Source: Fimbriimonadales bacterium (GTDB taxonomy: Bacteria > Armatimonadota > Fimbriimonadia > Fimbriimonadales > ATM1). From it: a DNA stretch of 64,000 nt. Both the position numbers and the translations under genes were made by a program. Below the pieces are notes generated by a model. That model did no database searches. It saw nothing but the letters and a program-made list of their open reading frames with translations, and was not told where the DNA came from. Of the stretch, positions 1 through 8,639 are shown piece by piece. Positions within the stretch are counted from its first letter, which is position 1. Each line of letters opens with the position of its first letter. Location: assembly GCA_035559795.1 (NCBI GenBank), contig DATMAR010000009.1, forward strand, positions 178,600 through 242,599. The letters run 5' to 3'.

Positions 1-2
1 AA

Positions 3-128
3 GAGATGGCGCGCAAGGCGATCGGTGAATTCCAAAAATCATTCTTGAAGAAAAAGGAAGCCCAACGCTCTCAGGAGGCACAAGGGAATCCGGAAGAAGG
101 CACTCAGAAGCAGGAAGTTAGAACATAA
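3..128 (+). CDS. atpA: ATP synthase F1 alpha subunit, C-terminal end (partial)
   Basis: An open frame enters from the left edge and ends at TAA (126-128). The visible tail is about 41 residues, lysine/glutamate rich, and begins EMARKAIGEFQKSFL, which resembles the final helix of F1 alpha subunits, followed by a longer charged tail. The identification rests mainly on position: atpG starts 28 bases downstream, and alpha-gamma is the standard order of F1 genes. The frame is open from the window edge, so nearly all of the protein lies outside. The stop codon falls inside an 18-bp tandem duplication (115-150). Confidence 0.6.
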   Translation, partial: EMARKAIGEFQKSFLKKKEAQRSQEAQGNPEEGTQKQEVRT

Positions 129-150
129 ACTCAAGTTAGAACATAAACTC
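115..150. repeat. 18-bp perfect tandem duplication at the atpA-atpG junction
   Basis: The 18-mer at 115-132 is repeated exactly at 133-150. It spans the last atpA codons and stop and fills most of the intergenic gap, ending six bases before the atpG start. It duplicates the atpA stop region and displaces any ribosome binding site; no clear Shine-Dalgarno precedes atpG. Confidence 0.9.
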
Positions 151-155
151 GTTGT

Positions 156-1022
156 ATGCCGACGCTCAAACAACTCAATCGAAGAATTCGAAGCGCGAAG
201 AACATTCAGCAAATCACGCGTGCGATGAAACTCGTCGCAGCTGCGCGATTGCGGAGAGCGCAAGATAGAGTTTTAGAAGCGCGCCCGTATTCCGAAAAAA
301 TGCGGGAATTGATTGCCAGTTTGGCAGAAGCGGGTGAAATGCCTGAGCATCCTCTTCTTGTGCGAAGACCTATTCAGCGATATGGTGTTATTTTGGTTAC
401 AGCGGAGCGTGGACTTTGCGGTTCTTTCAATTCGAACCTCAATCGTAAGGCATTCGATTTCGTGCGAAAAGAAACGGGAGAGCCGTTGTTTTATTGCGTA
501 GGAAAAAAGGGAAGGCAGTTTTTCGAAAGAAGAGGTTATAAAATTTTGTACGATTCTTCGCTTCCCACGACAGGTCCAACGAAGAGACATGCCGAGGATT
601 TGATGGGGAAAGTCAAAGATGCCTTCGTGAGTGGGGAAGTGGATGCGGTGTATTTGGTTTATAGCAAATTTTATTCGGCGATTCGGCAAATTCCCCAAGT
701 GGTGCAGATATTGCCCATCGAGCCTCCTGAAGGGGGGGTTGAGAAAAAAGATAGTTATTTGAAGCAGTATGTTTTCGAACCGGATGCTCTAACACTCCTC
801 GGCGAATTGCTTCCTCGATATGCATTGACCCTGATTCTGCAGGGGCTATTGGAGTCTACTGCGAGCGAACATGGCGCTCGCATGACGGCGATGACGAACG
901 CCACGGATAGTGCGGGAGAAATGATTTCTTTATTGACGTTGCAAAGGAACAGACAGAGACAAGCGAATATCACGAAAGAGATTATGGAAATCGTTGGGGG
1001 GGCGGAAGCTTTGAAGGGTTAG
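156..1022 (+). CDS. atpG: ATP synthase F1 gamma subunit
   Basis: 288 residues, the usual length for the F1 central-stalk subunit that couples proton flow through F0 to catalysis in the alpha/beta hexamer. The N-terminus has the conserved basic coiled coil (RRIRSAKNIQQITRAMKLV, about residues 9-27). The C-terminus has the matching helix with RMTAMTNATDSAGEMI and RNRQRQANITKEI followed by the typical IVGGAEAL ending. It acts at the inner face of the cytoplasmic membrane. It follows the alpha gene, but the expected beta and epsilon genes do not follow; the next gene is convergent. Two runs of seven G (732-738, 996-1002) encode in-frame glycines. No obvious alternative start fits better than ATG 156. 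Confidence 0.95.
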   Translation: MPTLKQLNRRIRSAKNIQQITRAMKLVAAARLRRAQDRVLEARPYSEKMRELIASLAEAGEMPEHPLLVRRPIQRYGVILVTAERGLCGSFNSNLNRKAFDFVRKETGEPLFYCVGKKGRQFFERRGYKILYDSSLPTTGPTKRHAEDLMGKVKDAFVSGEVDAVYLVYSKFYSAIRQIPQVVQILPIEPPEGGVEKKDSYLKQYVFEPDALTLLGELLPRYALTLILQGLLESTASEHGARMTAMTNATDSAGEMISLLTLQRNRQRQANITKEIMEIVGGAEALKG

Positions 1023-1085
1023 GCTTCTCTTTTATCTGTGCGTGTGGTGAAACGGGTTTTTCATACTTTTGCTGAATACGAGAAG

Positions 1086-1108
1086 GTCCCCAAATAGAGT
1101 TTGGGAAC
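1086..1108. repeat. Dispersed palindrome, family A (GTTCCCAAA...TTTGGGAAC)
   Basis: Inverted repeat GTCCCCAAA-tagag-TTTGGGAAC between atpG and the convergent aldo/keto reductase. Related copies occur at 6984-7007, 7024-7048 and, degraded, around 8434-8459. It could act as a bidirectional transcription stop here, but no T-run follows the stem. Confidence 0.6.
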
Positions 1109-1149
1109 GAGAAGAACTTGTTGTTACACAGAACAGATACTAGTTATTC

Positions 1150-2061
1150 TTAGCCCCGTTTCAGGAAAAGCATCTCCTCTTTTGACAATTCGATCTCCAA
1201 GCTTTGGACGTTTTGTCGAAGTTCGTCGATGGTTCTAGCACCGATGATTGCCCAGGTGGGGAAATCTTGACAAAGAACGTAAGCGAGCGCAATTTGATGA
1301 GGTGTTGCACCGTGTCGTTTTGCTAAAATCTTTGCGCGTTCGAGCCGTCGGTGATTTTCATCATTTTCATAAACGCGAGTGACATCGGGGTCTCGAACAC
1401 CGGCGAACCAACCACGTGCGGCGGGAGACCACGCGAATAGCGGAAAACGATTTCGGCGATGCCACAGTAGTTCGGTTTCTCCTAAACTCACGCAGCCTTC
1501 CCACATCGGTTCGTTGGGTTCTGCTAAGGAGAGGTTGTTGCTGCTTAGAGAAAAGCCTCGAAGTCCATGTCTTTTTGCATAAGAGAGCGCTTCGTCCAGA
1601 CGAGTCGTAGTCCAATTGGATGCACCGAATGCGGAGATTTTTCCTTTTGCAATTTGTTCGTTGAGGGAATCGAGCAATGGTGCGATATCCTGCTTCGGGT
1701 CGTCGCGATGGAGGACGAATACATCCTCTTGCTCGATTCCTAAACGTGCAAGGTTTTCGTTCAAATCCTCTTCGATGTATTTCGGGCTGACACGTGGGTG
1801 CCCGTAAGGGTGGCAACCTTTGTCGAGAAGAACGACTTTATCTCTTGCATTTCTCGATTTCATCCATCTTCCGACGATTCTCTGTCCAGCCCCCCCACCA
1901 TAGATGTGAGCTAAATCGAAGGCATTTCCTCCCATTTCGAAATATGCGTCTATGAGTTGGTAAAGTTCGCCTTCTTTGTCTTCGAAGAAGAAATCCGTCC
2001 CGAGAACGAGTTTCGAAATCGGTTTATCTACTCCTTCGATTTTTCCGTATTTCATCTGCAT
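1150..2061 (-). CDS. Aldo/keto reductase family oxidoreductase
   Basis: 303 residues. A TIM-barrel NAD(P)H-dependent carbonyl/sugar oxidoreductase is indicated by the catalytic tetrad in the expected order: D49 and Y54 in FDLAHIYGGG, K81 in LLDKGCHP and H118 in VFVLHRDD. The C-terminal half has FGASNW, ALAYVLCQDFPTWAIIGART and the Leu/Glu-rich final helix typical of the family. Substrate cannot be told. The Gfo/Idh oxidoreductase lies 11 bases upstream on the same strand, so the two probably form one operon acting on sugars or polyols. ATG 2061 and ATG 2055 are both possible starts; neither has a strong Shine-Dalgarno. Confidence 0.88.
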   Translation of the reverse strand: MQMKYGKIEGVDKPISKLVLGTDFFFEDKEGELYQLIDAYFEMGGNAFDLAHIYGGGAGQRIVGRWMKSRNARDKVVLLDKGCHPYGHPRVSPKYIEEDLNENLARLGIEQEDVFVLHRDDPKQDIAPLLDSLNEQIAKGKISAFGASNWTTTRLDEALSYAKRHGLRGFSLSSNNLSLAEPNEPMWEGCVSLGETELLWHRRNRFPLFAWSPAARGWFAGVRDPDVTRVYENDENHRRLERAKILAKRHGATPHQIALAYVLCQDFPTWAIIGARTIDELRQNVQSLEIELSKEEMLFLKRG

Positions 2062-2072
2062 TCTTTTGATTT

Positions 2073-3044
2073 TTACTTTTCGAAAATAAGACCTGCGCTT
2101 TCACGAAGCATATCGAGGGTATAGGCTTGCTCGAGAGTATCTTGCCACGTTACATAGGGAGCCTCGCGCTTTTCTAAAAATTCCATAACGGCGTCTGCCT
2201 CGAAACCGTATAAATCTCCTTCGAGACCCGCGCTCACATCTTCTATGCTGTCGTCTTTTGTAACAATCCTGAAGGGCATATTGCAATGCCAAGGAGAGGG
2301 GACTTCGATTCTGCCTTTCGTTCCGTAAATCGTGGCGTAATTCGATAGAGAGAGATGAATCGAAGTACTGAAAGATGAAGAAAGATTGTTTTCGAAGAAG
2401 AGGCATCCTGTTCCGTATTCGTCGTATTTTTTCGAGCCTATTTTCGCTAAATACACGGCACGTGATAATGCAGATCGGGAAATCATACGGGCAAACGAAA
2501 CGCAATAACAACCTACATCCATAAGAGCCCCCCCTCCATAACGATTGACGAGGCGAAAATCATCCGCATCGCGAGGCATTTCGAAGCCGTGTTCCGAATA
2601 AATGTATAGCGGCTCGCCAATCGCACCCTCGGCAATCCGTTTTTGAAGTTCTATCGTTTGAGGATGGCAGCGATACATGAAAGCTTCCATAAAGAAAACA
2701 TCGTTCTTCTTTATTTCATCGAGAGCCCATTCTGCTTCTTGCGCATCGAGCGCGAAAGGCTTTTCGCAGAGGATGTGTTTTCTTTTTCTGGCTGCCTTTA
2801 CACTCCATTCGGTGTGCATATGGTGGGGAAGGGAAATATAAACGGCTTGGACTTCCTTATCGTCGAGCAATTTTTCGTAACCTTCGTATCCACGCCCACC
2901 ATGTTTTTGCACGAATTCATCTGCTGTCTCTTGTTTGCGCGAAGCGACTGCCACGAGTTTTCCGGTACGCGACTGCTTCAGACCTCGGGCGAAACGTTGC
3001 GCAATTCTTCCCGTTCCCAAGATTCCCCAGTTGAGCGTTTTCAT
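2073..3044 (-). CDS. Gfo/Idh/MocA family NAD(P)-dependent oxidoreductase
   Basis: About 323 residues from ATG 3044; an upstream TTG at 3062 is possible but less likely. The N-terminal Rossmann motif is WGILGTGRIAQRFARGL. The EKP motif (ILCEKPFALD) that positions the nicotinamide, and the C-terminal alpha/beta domain (YGGGALMDVGCYCV), are those of glucose-fructose oxidoreductase/inositol dehydrogenase proteins, usually acting on sugars or cyclitols. It is the first gene of a two-gene unit with the downstream aldo/keto reductase. It is divergent from mccB, with only about 40 bases between start codons, so the two promoters must overlap or lie inside coding sequence. Confidence 0.88.
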   Translation of the reverse strand: MKTLNWGILGTGRIAQRFARGLKQSRTGKLVAVASRKQETADEFVQKHGGRGYEGYEKLLDDKEVQAVYISLPHHMHTEWSVKAARKRKHILCEKPFALDAQEAEWALDEIKKNDVFFMEAFMYRCHPQTIELQKRIAEGAIGEPLYIYSEHGFEMPRDADDFRLVNRYGGGALMDVGCYCVSFARMISRSALSRAVYLAKIGSKKYDEYGTGCLFFENNLSSSFSTSIHLSLSNYATIYGTKGRIEVPSPWHCNMPFRIVTKDDSIEDVSAGLEGDLYGFEADAVMEFLEKREAPYVTWQDTLEQAYTLDMLRESAGLIFEK

Positions 3045-3085
3045 GAAAAGGATTCTATACAAGATTTCGAAGTAGAATTCTCGTG

Positions 3086-4675
3086 ATGGAGCCGATACGC
3101 AGCGAAATAAACACTCGTTCTTCAGAATTCAAGGCGAATTTTCAGTGCTACATGGGGCTTATTGAAGAATTGAAGGAGAGGCGCGAAAAAATAAAGCGCG
3201 GAGGACCGGAGAAAGCACTTGCGCTACACCGCGAAAGGGGAAAACTCACAGCGAGGGAGCGGATCGAAAGGCTTTTAGACCCGGAATCGCCTTTTTTAGA
3301 AATCGGAATGTTGGCGGCATGGGAGATGTACGACGGAGAAGTGCCGAGCGCAGGAATCGTTACAGGTCTTGGAAAGATAAATGAAAGAATTTGCGTAATA
3401 GTTGCAAACGATGCCACAGTGAAAGGAGGCACTTATTATCCGGAAACGATACGAAAACACCTTCGTGCGCAAGAAATCGCATTGGAGAATCGTCTGCCCA
3501 TCGTGTATTTGGTGGATTCGGGTGGGGTCTTCCTGCCGATGCAAAGCGAAGTTTTTCCGGATAAGGAGCACTTCGGGAGGATTTTTTATAACCAGGCGGT
3601 GATGTCTTCTTTGGGAATTCCTCAAATCTCGGTAGTGATGGGAATGTGCACGGCAGGGGGGGCATACGTGCCGGCGATGAGTGACGAAAATATCATCGTG
3701 AAGGGAATAGGAACGATTTATTTGGGTGGTCCTCCGCTCGTGAAAGCAGCGACGGGAGAAGAGGTAAGCGCAGAGGAGTTAGGTGGGGGTGAGATGCATT
3801 CTAGAGTGAGTGGGGTTACCGACCATTTGGCAGAGAGTGACGAACATGCGTTGGAGATATGCAGGTCCATTGTCGAAAATCTTCCTACGCCCCCGAACGT
3901 AAGCCCCCCCTATACTCCTGAAGAACCTTTATGGAAAGCGGAAGAAATATGCGGCATCCTTCCCCCGGATACTCGCAGTCCTTACGAAGTGCGTGATGTC
4001 ATTGCAAGACTCGTAGATGGCTCTCGATTCCACGAGTTCAAAAAGGAATACGGAGCGACACTCGTTTGCGGTTTCGCTCGATGGATGGGATATCCGGTGG
4101 GGATTTTAGCGAACAATGGAGTGCTTTTTTCGGAAAGCGCTTTGAAGGGAACGCATTTCATCGAACTTTGCTGCAATCGAAAAATTCCTTTGATATTTTT
4201 ACAAAACATTACGGGTTTTATGGTAGGGAAGCGATACGAAGAGGGGGGGATCACCAAAGACGGAGCAAAAATGGTGCAGGCGGTTTCCTGTGCGCAAGTG
4301 CCGAAGATTACGGTCATCATCGGCGCCTCGCATGGGGCAGGAAACTATGCGATGTGCGGGCGTGCGTATGATCCTAGATTTTTATTCACCTGGCCGAATT
4401 CTCGTATCAGCGTCATGGGCGCAGAACAAGCGGCGCAAGTGTTGATAACGATAAAAGAAGCGAAAGGACCGATTTCGGAAGAAGAAAAACGAGCCATCGG
4501 CGACCCAGTACGAGAGCAGTACGAAAGAGAAGGCTCACCCTATTACGCCACTGCAAGGCTTTGGGACGACGGTATTATCCTTCCTACCGAAACGAGAGAA
4601 GTGGTCGGTCTTTGCTTATCTGCTGCATTACACGCGCCGATTCCCGAAGTTCGTTTCCCTGTATTCAGGATGTAA
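3086..4675 (+). CDS. mccB: Methylcrotonyl-CoA carboxylase-type carboxyltransferase (beta) subunit
   Basis: 529 residues from ATG 3086 (GTG 3083 also possible), the normal length for acyl-CoA carboxylase beta chains. It transfers carboxyl from carboxybiotin to 3-methylcrotonyl-CoA in leucine breakdown. MCC-specific stretches include [56 protein letters not shown] and [20 protein letters not shown], with crotonase-fold oxyanion glycines. The C-terminal half has [20 protein letters not shown] and [20 protein letters not shown]. It heads the cluster mccB-atoE-enoyl-CoA hydratase. The biotin carboxylase and carrier partners are 6.5 kb downstream. Propionyl- or geranyl-CoA carboxylase is a less likely alternative. 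Confidence 0.93.
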   Translation: MEPIRSEINTRSSEFKANFQCYMGLIEELKERREKIKRGGPEKALALHRERGKLTARERIERLLDPESPFLEIGMLAAWEMYDGEVPSAGIVTGLGKINERICVIVANDATVKGGTYYPETIRKHLRAQEIALENRLPIVYLVDSGGVFLPMQSEVFPDKEHFGRIFYNQAVMSSLGIPQISVVMGMCTAGGAYVPAMSDENIIVKGIGTIYLGGPPLVKAATGEEVSAEELGGGEMHSRVSGVTDHLAESDEHALEICRSIVENLPTPPNVSPPYTPEEPLWKAEEICGILPPDTRSPYEVRDVIARLVDGSRFHEFKKEYGATLVCGFARWMGYPVGILANNGVLFSESALKGTHFIELCCNRKIPLIFLQNITGFMVGKRYEEGGITKDGAKMVQAVSCAQVPKITVIIGASHGAGNYAMCGRAYDPRFLFTWPNSRISVMGAEQAAQVLITIKEAKGPISEEEKRAIGDPVREQYEREGSPYYATARLWDDGIILPTETREVVGLCLSAALHAPIPEVRFPVFRM

Positions 4676-4747
4676 CGGGGTTTCGAAGAAAAGCATTAGG
4701 AGACAGGAAACTACAATTTCCTTTCGTAGCTCGTCACTATAGATAGC

Positions 4748-6142
4748 ATGATTGAGGCTCTTGGGGAAAGGATGGCGCGATGGTCATTGCGCTGGGTGCC
4801 CGATCCGTTCATTCTTGCGTTACTCCTCACGTTTTTAAGTTTGATTCTCGCGTTTTTCGTGCAGGGTTTCGGAATTCTCGATGCGATTGGGGCATGGGGT
4901 GGGCGAATTATCCATGGAGAAGTTACGAAAGACGAAGTTGGTTTTTGGAGATTTCTCGCATTTTCTATGCAAATGTGCCTCATCCTCGTTACAGGACATG
5001 CACTCGCGGCGACGAAACCGGTGGGGAAACTCATTCGTTGGATCGGGTCGCTTCCGAAAAATACTGCGCAAGCGGCTTCATTAACTTCTTTCGTGAGCAT
5101 GTTGTTCGGTTTGATTAATTGGGGGTTAGGATTAATCGTAGGTGCGTTGCTTGCTCGCGAGGTGGGGCTCGCAGCGAAAGAAAAAGGAAATCGAATTCAC
5201 TATCCTTTAGTGGTCGCATCGGGTTATTTGGGTTTGCTCATTTGGCATGGGGGGCTATCGGGCTCAGCGCCATTCAAGATGACGCAAACTAAAGACGTAG
5301 TGGAGATGCTCGGAGCGGAACGCGCCGCCTCGGTCGGCACAGTGGGGCTCGAGCAAACGATTTTTAGCCCGATGAATGGAGTCGTTACGGTGGGGCTTCT
5401 CGTGTTCATACCCATCGTGTTTTGGCTTTTAGCGCCGAAAGACCCTGACAAAACGCAAGGTGTGGAAATAGCACGAATTCAATACACCGAAAAACGAGAG
5501 GAAAAGAGGCTGAAAACCCCCGTGGAATTTTTAGAGCGAACACCTTTGATAACGATTTTGATATGTCTTTTGGGATTCGGCTATTGGTTTTATTATTTGT
5601 CGAAAATCAGTTTATGGTCTATTGACATCAATGCAATCAATATGTTCTTTTTGTTTTTAGGGCTTCTTTTGCATGGCTCTCCGATGAATTACATTCGCGC
5701 GATAGACGAAGCAGCGCAAGGATGCGGAGCGATTATCTTGCAATTTCCTTTTTATGCCGGAATTCAAGGAATACTGCAATATAGCGGGTTGATTAAGGTG
5801 ATGAGCGATTGGATTGCAGCGAATTCTACTGTTCATTCCCTTCCCGTTTTTACTTTCTTTTCCGCGACGATCGTGGGACTATTCATTCCTTCCGGAGGTG
5901 CGCAGTGGGGAGTTCAAGGTCCGGTAGTCGTGGACAGTGCAGCGAATTTAGGAACGCCCCTCGGACCGACGATTATGGCTCTCGCTTACGGGGACGAGTA
6001 TGCGAACATGCTTCAGCCGTTTTGGGCGCTTCCTTTACTGAGCATAACCGGCTTGAGGGCGCGCGACATCATCGGATACACGACACTGGTGATGCTATTG
6101 AGCACGCCCGTTTTCGTGATTCCGTTGTGGATTTTCGTCTAA
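4748..6142 (+). CDS. atoE: Short-chain fatty acid transporter, AtoE family
   Basis: 464 residues, strongly hydrophobic with roughly 11-12 membrane segments. It matches the AtoE/SCFA transporter family, with RWVPDPFILALLLTF at the start, INWGLGLIVGALLAREV, SGYLGLLIWHGGLSGSAPF and IPSGGAQWGVQGPVVVDSA. Family members import acetoacetate, butyrate and similar acids across the cytoplasmic membrane. It lies between mccB and an enoyl-CoA hydratase, so it probably supplies or exports the short-chain acid linked to leucine/acetoacetate metabolism. It follows mccB by 72 bases and precedes the hydratase by 10, consistent with one operon. Confidence 0.92.
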   Translation: MIEALGERMARWSLRWVPDPFILALLLTFLSLILAFFVQGFGILDAIGAWGGRIIHGEVTKDEVGFWRFLAFSMQMCLILVTGHALAATKPVGKLIRWIGSLPKNTAQAASLTSFVSMLFGLINWGLGLIVGALLAREVGLAAKEKGNRIHYPLVVASGYLGLLIWHGGLSGSAPFKMTQTKDVVEMLGAERAASVGTVGLEQTIFSPMNGVVTVGLLVFIPIVFWLLAPKDPDKTQGVEIARIQYTEKREEKRLKTPVEFLERTPLITILICLLGFGYWFYYLSKISLWSIDINAINMFFLFLGLLLHGSPMNYIRAIDEAAQGCGAIILQFPFYAGIQGILQYSGLIKVMSDWIAANSTVHSLPVFTFFSATIVGLFIPSGGAQWGVQGPVVVDSAANLGTPLGPTIMALAYGDEYANMLQPFWALPLLSITGLRARDIIGYTTLVMLLSTPVFVIPLWIFV

Positions 6143-6152
6143 CATAATACAG

Positions 6153-6920
6153 ATGAAATCGTTGATTCTCGAAAAAAGCGGTGATGTGCTTTATGTGCGT
6201 TTGAATCGCCCCGAGGTTCGCAATGCTTTCGACGATAATCTCATAAGGGAAATTACGGAGGTTTTTTCCCACATCGATACGATGCTTCGTGCCGTAGTTC
6301 TTTCGGGAGAGGGGAAAGTTTTTTGTGCGGGGGGGGACTTGGAATGGATGAGAAGTTCCATAACTTTATCCGAAGAGGAGAACCGCGTTGATGCAGAAAG
6401 ACTTGCGGAAATGTTTCGGGCTATAGATGAGTGCTCGTGCCCAGTCGTAGGGAAAGTGCACGGAGCGGCATTCGGGGGGGGATTAGGGCTGGTCAGTGTT
6501 TGCGATGTGGTGGTCGCAGCGGAAGGAACGAAATTCTGTTTTAGCGAAGTGAAATTAGGGCTTTCGCCTGCCGTCATTGCACCTTTTGCTCTTCGAAAAA
6601 TCGGGGTCGCTGCAGCAAGACGCTATTTTTTGACGGCAGAAGTGTTCGATGCGCAAGAGGCGAAACGAATAGGATTGGTTCATGAAGTAGAACTTCACGA
6701 CCATTTAGAGTCTCGTGTGAACGAGATTCTCTCTGCGATTCGCGAGACAGGACCGAACGCAGTACGTGAGGCAAAGCGCTTGATTCGTAAAATCGTTCCT
6801 TTGGAGGATAATGTGATGCGAGAATGCATCGAGACGATCGCGCGACTACGCGTTTCGGAAGAAGGACAAGAAGGCGTGAAGGCTTTTTTGGAAAAAAGAT
6901 CGCCATCCTGGAAGCGATAA
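6153..6920 (+). CDS. Enoyl-CoA hydratase/isomerase, probable methylglutaconyl-CoA hydratase
   Basis: 255 residues, crotonase family. The oxyanion-hole segments are VFCAGGDLEWMR (about residues 62-73) and GKVHGAAFGGGLGLVSVCD (about 95-113); the expected acidic region (FSEVKLGLSPAVIAPF) follows. Lying 10 bases after atoE and in the mccB cluster, the likely reaction is hydration of 3-methylglutaconyl-CoA to HMG-CoA, the step between MCC and HMG-CoA lyase. A general enoyl-CoA hydratase cannot be excluded from sequence alone. Two G8 tracts (6329-6336, 6474-6481) encode Gly-Gly at the two oxyanion loops. Confidence 0.88.
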   Translation: MKSLILEKSGDVLYVRLNRPEVRNAFDDNLIREITEVFSHIDTMLRAVVLSGEGKVFCAGGDLEWMRSSITLSEEENRVDAERLAEMFRAIDECSCPVVGKVHGAAFGGGLGLVSVCDVVVAAEGTKFCFSEVKLGLSPAVIAPFALRKIGVAAARRYFLTAEVFDAQEAKRIGLVHEVELHDHLESRVNEILSAIRETGPNAVREAKRLIRKIVPLEDNVMRECIETIARLRVSEEGQEGVKAFLEKRSPSWKR

Positions 6921-6983
6921 ACCCTACGCTTTAACTTACATATTTATTCATACTGCTTTCTTGTCTTTCGTATTCGTTTTTCT

Positions 6984-7048
6984 CGTTCCCGAACTCTGTT
7001 TGGGAACCATACTATTTTTTTCTCGTTCCCAAACTCTGTTTGGGAACG
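6984..7048. repeat. Two copies of palindromic family A
   Basis: Two nearly identical palindromes, at 6984-7007 and 7024-7048, each made of CGTTCCC-(A/G)AACTCTGTTTGGGAAC. Each is preceded by TTTTTCTC or TTTTTTTCTC. They occupy the 255-base gap between the hydratase and the isomerase-like gene. Similar elements are at 1086 and 8434. No coding sequence is seen in the gap. Confidence 0.8.
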
Positions 7049-7175
7049 CATTGTCTTATTAGCTTTATCGAGCCTACGACATTCCTACTTTTGAGAATAT
7101 TGGACTAATAGGAGAGGATTTCGAAATAATATTTGGTAGACTTATCCGACATAATCTTTTAGAGGACAGGAAGTT

Positions 7176-8060
7176 ATGAATCGAGCAAATCACCAAGATA
7201 TCCGCATAGGCACTATCGTCCCTGCACGCAAAGCGGGGCATTATATTAGGCAAATCCTCCCGCATGGGTTCGAATCATTCCAACTTACCTTCGGTGGAGA
7301 AATCGGAGACCTCGACATCGAAAGCCTCGCTAAAGATTGTCTCGATGCATGCTGTGGGCAGGCGGTCATTAGTTGCATAGGAATTTACGGAAATCCTTTA
7401 GTGAACGAGCAAACCGAAAAAGACTGGGAGAGGTTGATTCGCTCAGCAAAGCATTTCGAGTGCAGTGTCGTAAGCGGATTCACGGGAGCAATCGAAAATC
7501 GTCCCGTGCAAGAAAACATCCCGAGATTCGCAGAAGTCTTCGGACGTCTAACGAAAGTTGCAGAAGATGAGGGAGTGAAGATCGCATTCGAAAATTGCGA
7601 TATGGGGGGGACATGGGAAGCGCCGAGATGGAACATTGCCCACGCCCCACGCGCATGGGAGATGATGTTCGATGCAGTAAAAAGTGACGTTTTAGGCTTG
7701 GAATGGGAGCCCTGTCATCAAATGGTCTCTTTCATAGACCCCATAGCACAACTCAGGAAATGGGTAAAAAGGGTTTATCACATTCACGGTAAAGACGCGA
7801 CGATTGCATGGGATATCATCGAAACGCAAGGAATTCGCAGCGGAGTTCCTTACCTTTGGCATAGAACTCCCGGCTTCGGCGATTCCAATTGGACGGATAT
7901 TATTACGATTTTACGGCAGGGGGGGTATGTCGGTGCAATCGATATCGAAGGATGGCACGATCCGATTTATCGTGACGAATTAGAGATGACAGGACAAGTG
8001 CGCGCTCTGAACTATCTCAAAGCCTGCCGCGGGGGGGATTACGTCCCGAATCCGGAATAG
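7176..8060 (+). CDS. Sugar phosphate isomerase/epimerase (xylose isomerase-like TIM barrel)
   Basis: 294 residues. The shape and motifs fit the AP-endonuclease-2/xylose isomerase-like fold: SCIGIYGNPL, a mid-protein glutamate in KIAFENCDMGG, GLEWEPCHQ, HIHGKDATIAWD and AIDIEGWHDP, giving the usual Glu/His/Asp/Glu metal site. The family isomerises or epimerises sugars or acts on inositol-type compounds; the substrate is not evident. The start is well supported by AGGACAGGAAG seven or so bases upstream of ATG 7176. It stands alone between two repeat-rich gaps. Confidence 0.82.
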   Translation: MNRANHQDIRIGTIVPARKAGHYIRQILPHGFESFQLTFGGEIGDLDIESLAKDCLDACCGQAVISCIGIYGNPLVNEQTEKDWERLIRSAKHFECSVVSGFTGAIENRPVQENIPRFAEVFGRLTKVAEDEGVKIAFENCDMGGTWEAPRWNIAHAPRAWEMMFDAVKSDVLGLEWEPCHQMVSFIDPIAQLRKWVKRVYHIHGKDATIAWDIIETQGIRSGVPYLWHRTPGFGDSNWTDIITILRQGGYVGAIDIEGWHDPIYRDELEMTGQVRALNYLKACRGGDYVPNPE

Positions 8061-8130
8061 TAAATTCCTACTCTCGAGAGTGTTTTAGGGTTGCATAGAA
8101 CCCCCACCTTTGAACGCTTCGCCCACAAAT

Positions 8131-8172
8131 AGTTCCCCTTGCGCGGCAGGGGGAACCTATGAGGAGGGGATC
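8131..8172 (+). repeat. Dispersed repeat family B copy 1
   Basis: The core is GTTCCCCTTGCGCGGCAGG followed by GGGAACCTATGAGGAGGGG. The stem is GTTCCCC...GGGGGAAC with a purine-rich GGAGGGG tail. The same design recurs at 8511-8550, 63431-63477 and 63859-63904, and inverted at about 8214-8267 and 63571-63640. Confidence 0.8.
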
Positions 8173-8367
8173 CAAAACCAAAGAAGTTCTTAGCCACAGA
8201 CAAAAAAAAGAATTCACCCCCTCCTCGAACGTTCCCCCTCTTCGCTCCGCTCGAAGCGGAACTGGATTATTCATAAATTCCCTTTATCTCCGAAGTTACA
8301 TGCGTATAAATAACATAATCTGTTTCCCTTGCAAAGCAGAGGCCTTTAAGAAGAGGTTCTTATCGCG

Positions 8368-8577
8368 CCTTACGGCGCTCCTACACTAGAGAATAAAGTG
8401 ATTTCGTCCTCGTTCCACAAACTCAGTTCTTTCTCGTTTCCAAACTTGTTTGGTAACGTTCATTTTGTTATGTTTTTAATTACGATTACTCTTTTTTTCA
8501 AAAAAAGAATCAGTTCCCCTTGCGATGCAGGGAGAACCCGAGGAGGAATAGTTTATCGCGCCTTACGGCGCTCCTAC
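8368..8577. repeat. Pair of 20-bp short repeats (element C)
   Basis: ATCGCGCCTTACGGCGCTCC followed by TAC occurs at about 8368-8390 and again at about 8550-8573, in the same orientation. Each contains the palindrome GCGCCTTACGGCGC, so each could form a small stem-loop. The second copy directly abuts a family B element. Confidence 0.75.
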
Positions 8578-8639
8578 TCTCGATTTTTTTAGGAGTGAAC
8601 GGTCGGATTGCGTCATAATCTCGATTCGGTGGTAAGTGC

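Larger units (their letters stand above)
8061..8639. other. Gene-free, repeat-rich spacer
   Basis: 579 bases without a convincing gene. It holds dispersed family B elements at about 8131-8172 and 8511-8550, with an inverted partner at about 8214-8267. Two copies of a short palindrome (ATCGCGCCTTACGGCGCTCC) lie at about 8368 and 8550. A degraded family A palindrome is at about 8434-8459. It looks like an accumulation site for small non-autonomous repeats. Confidence 0.75.
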
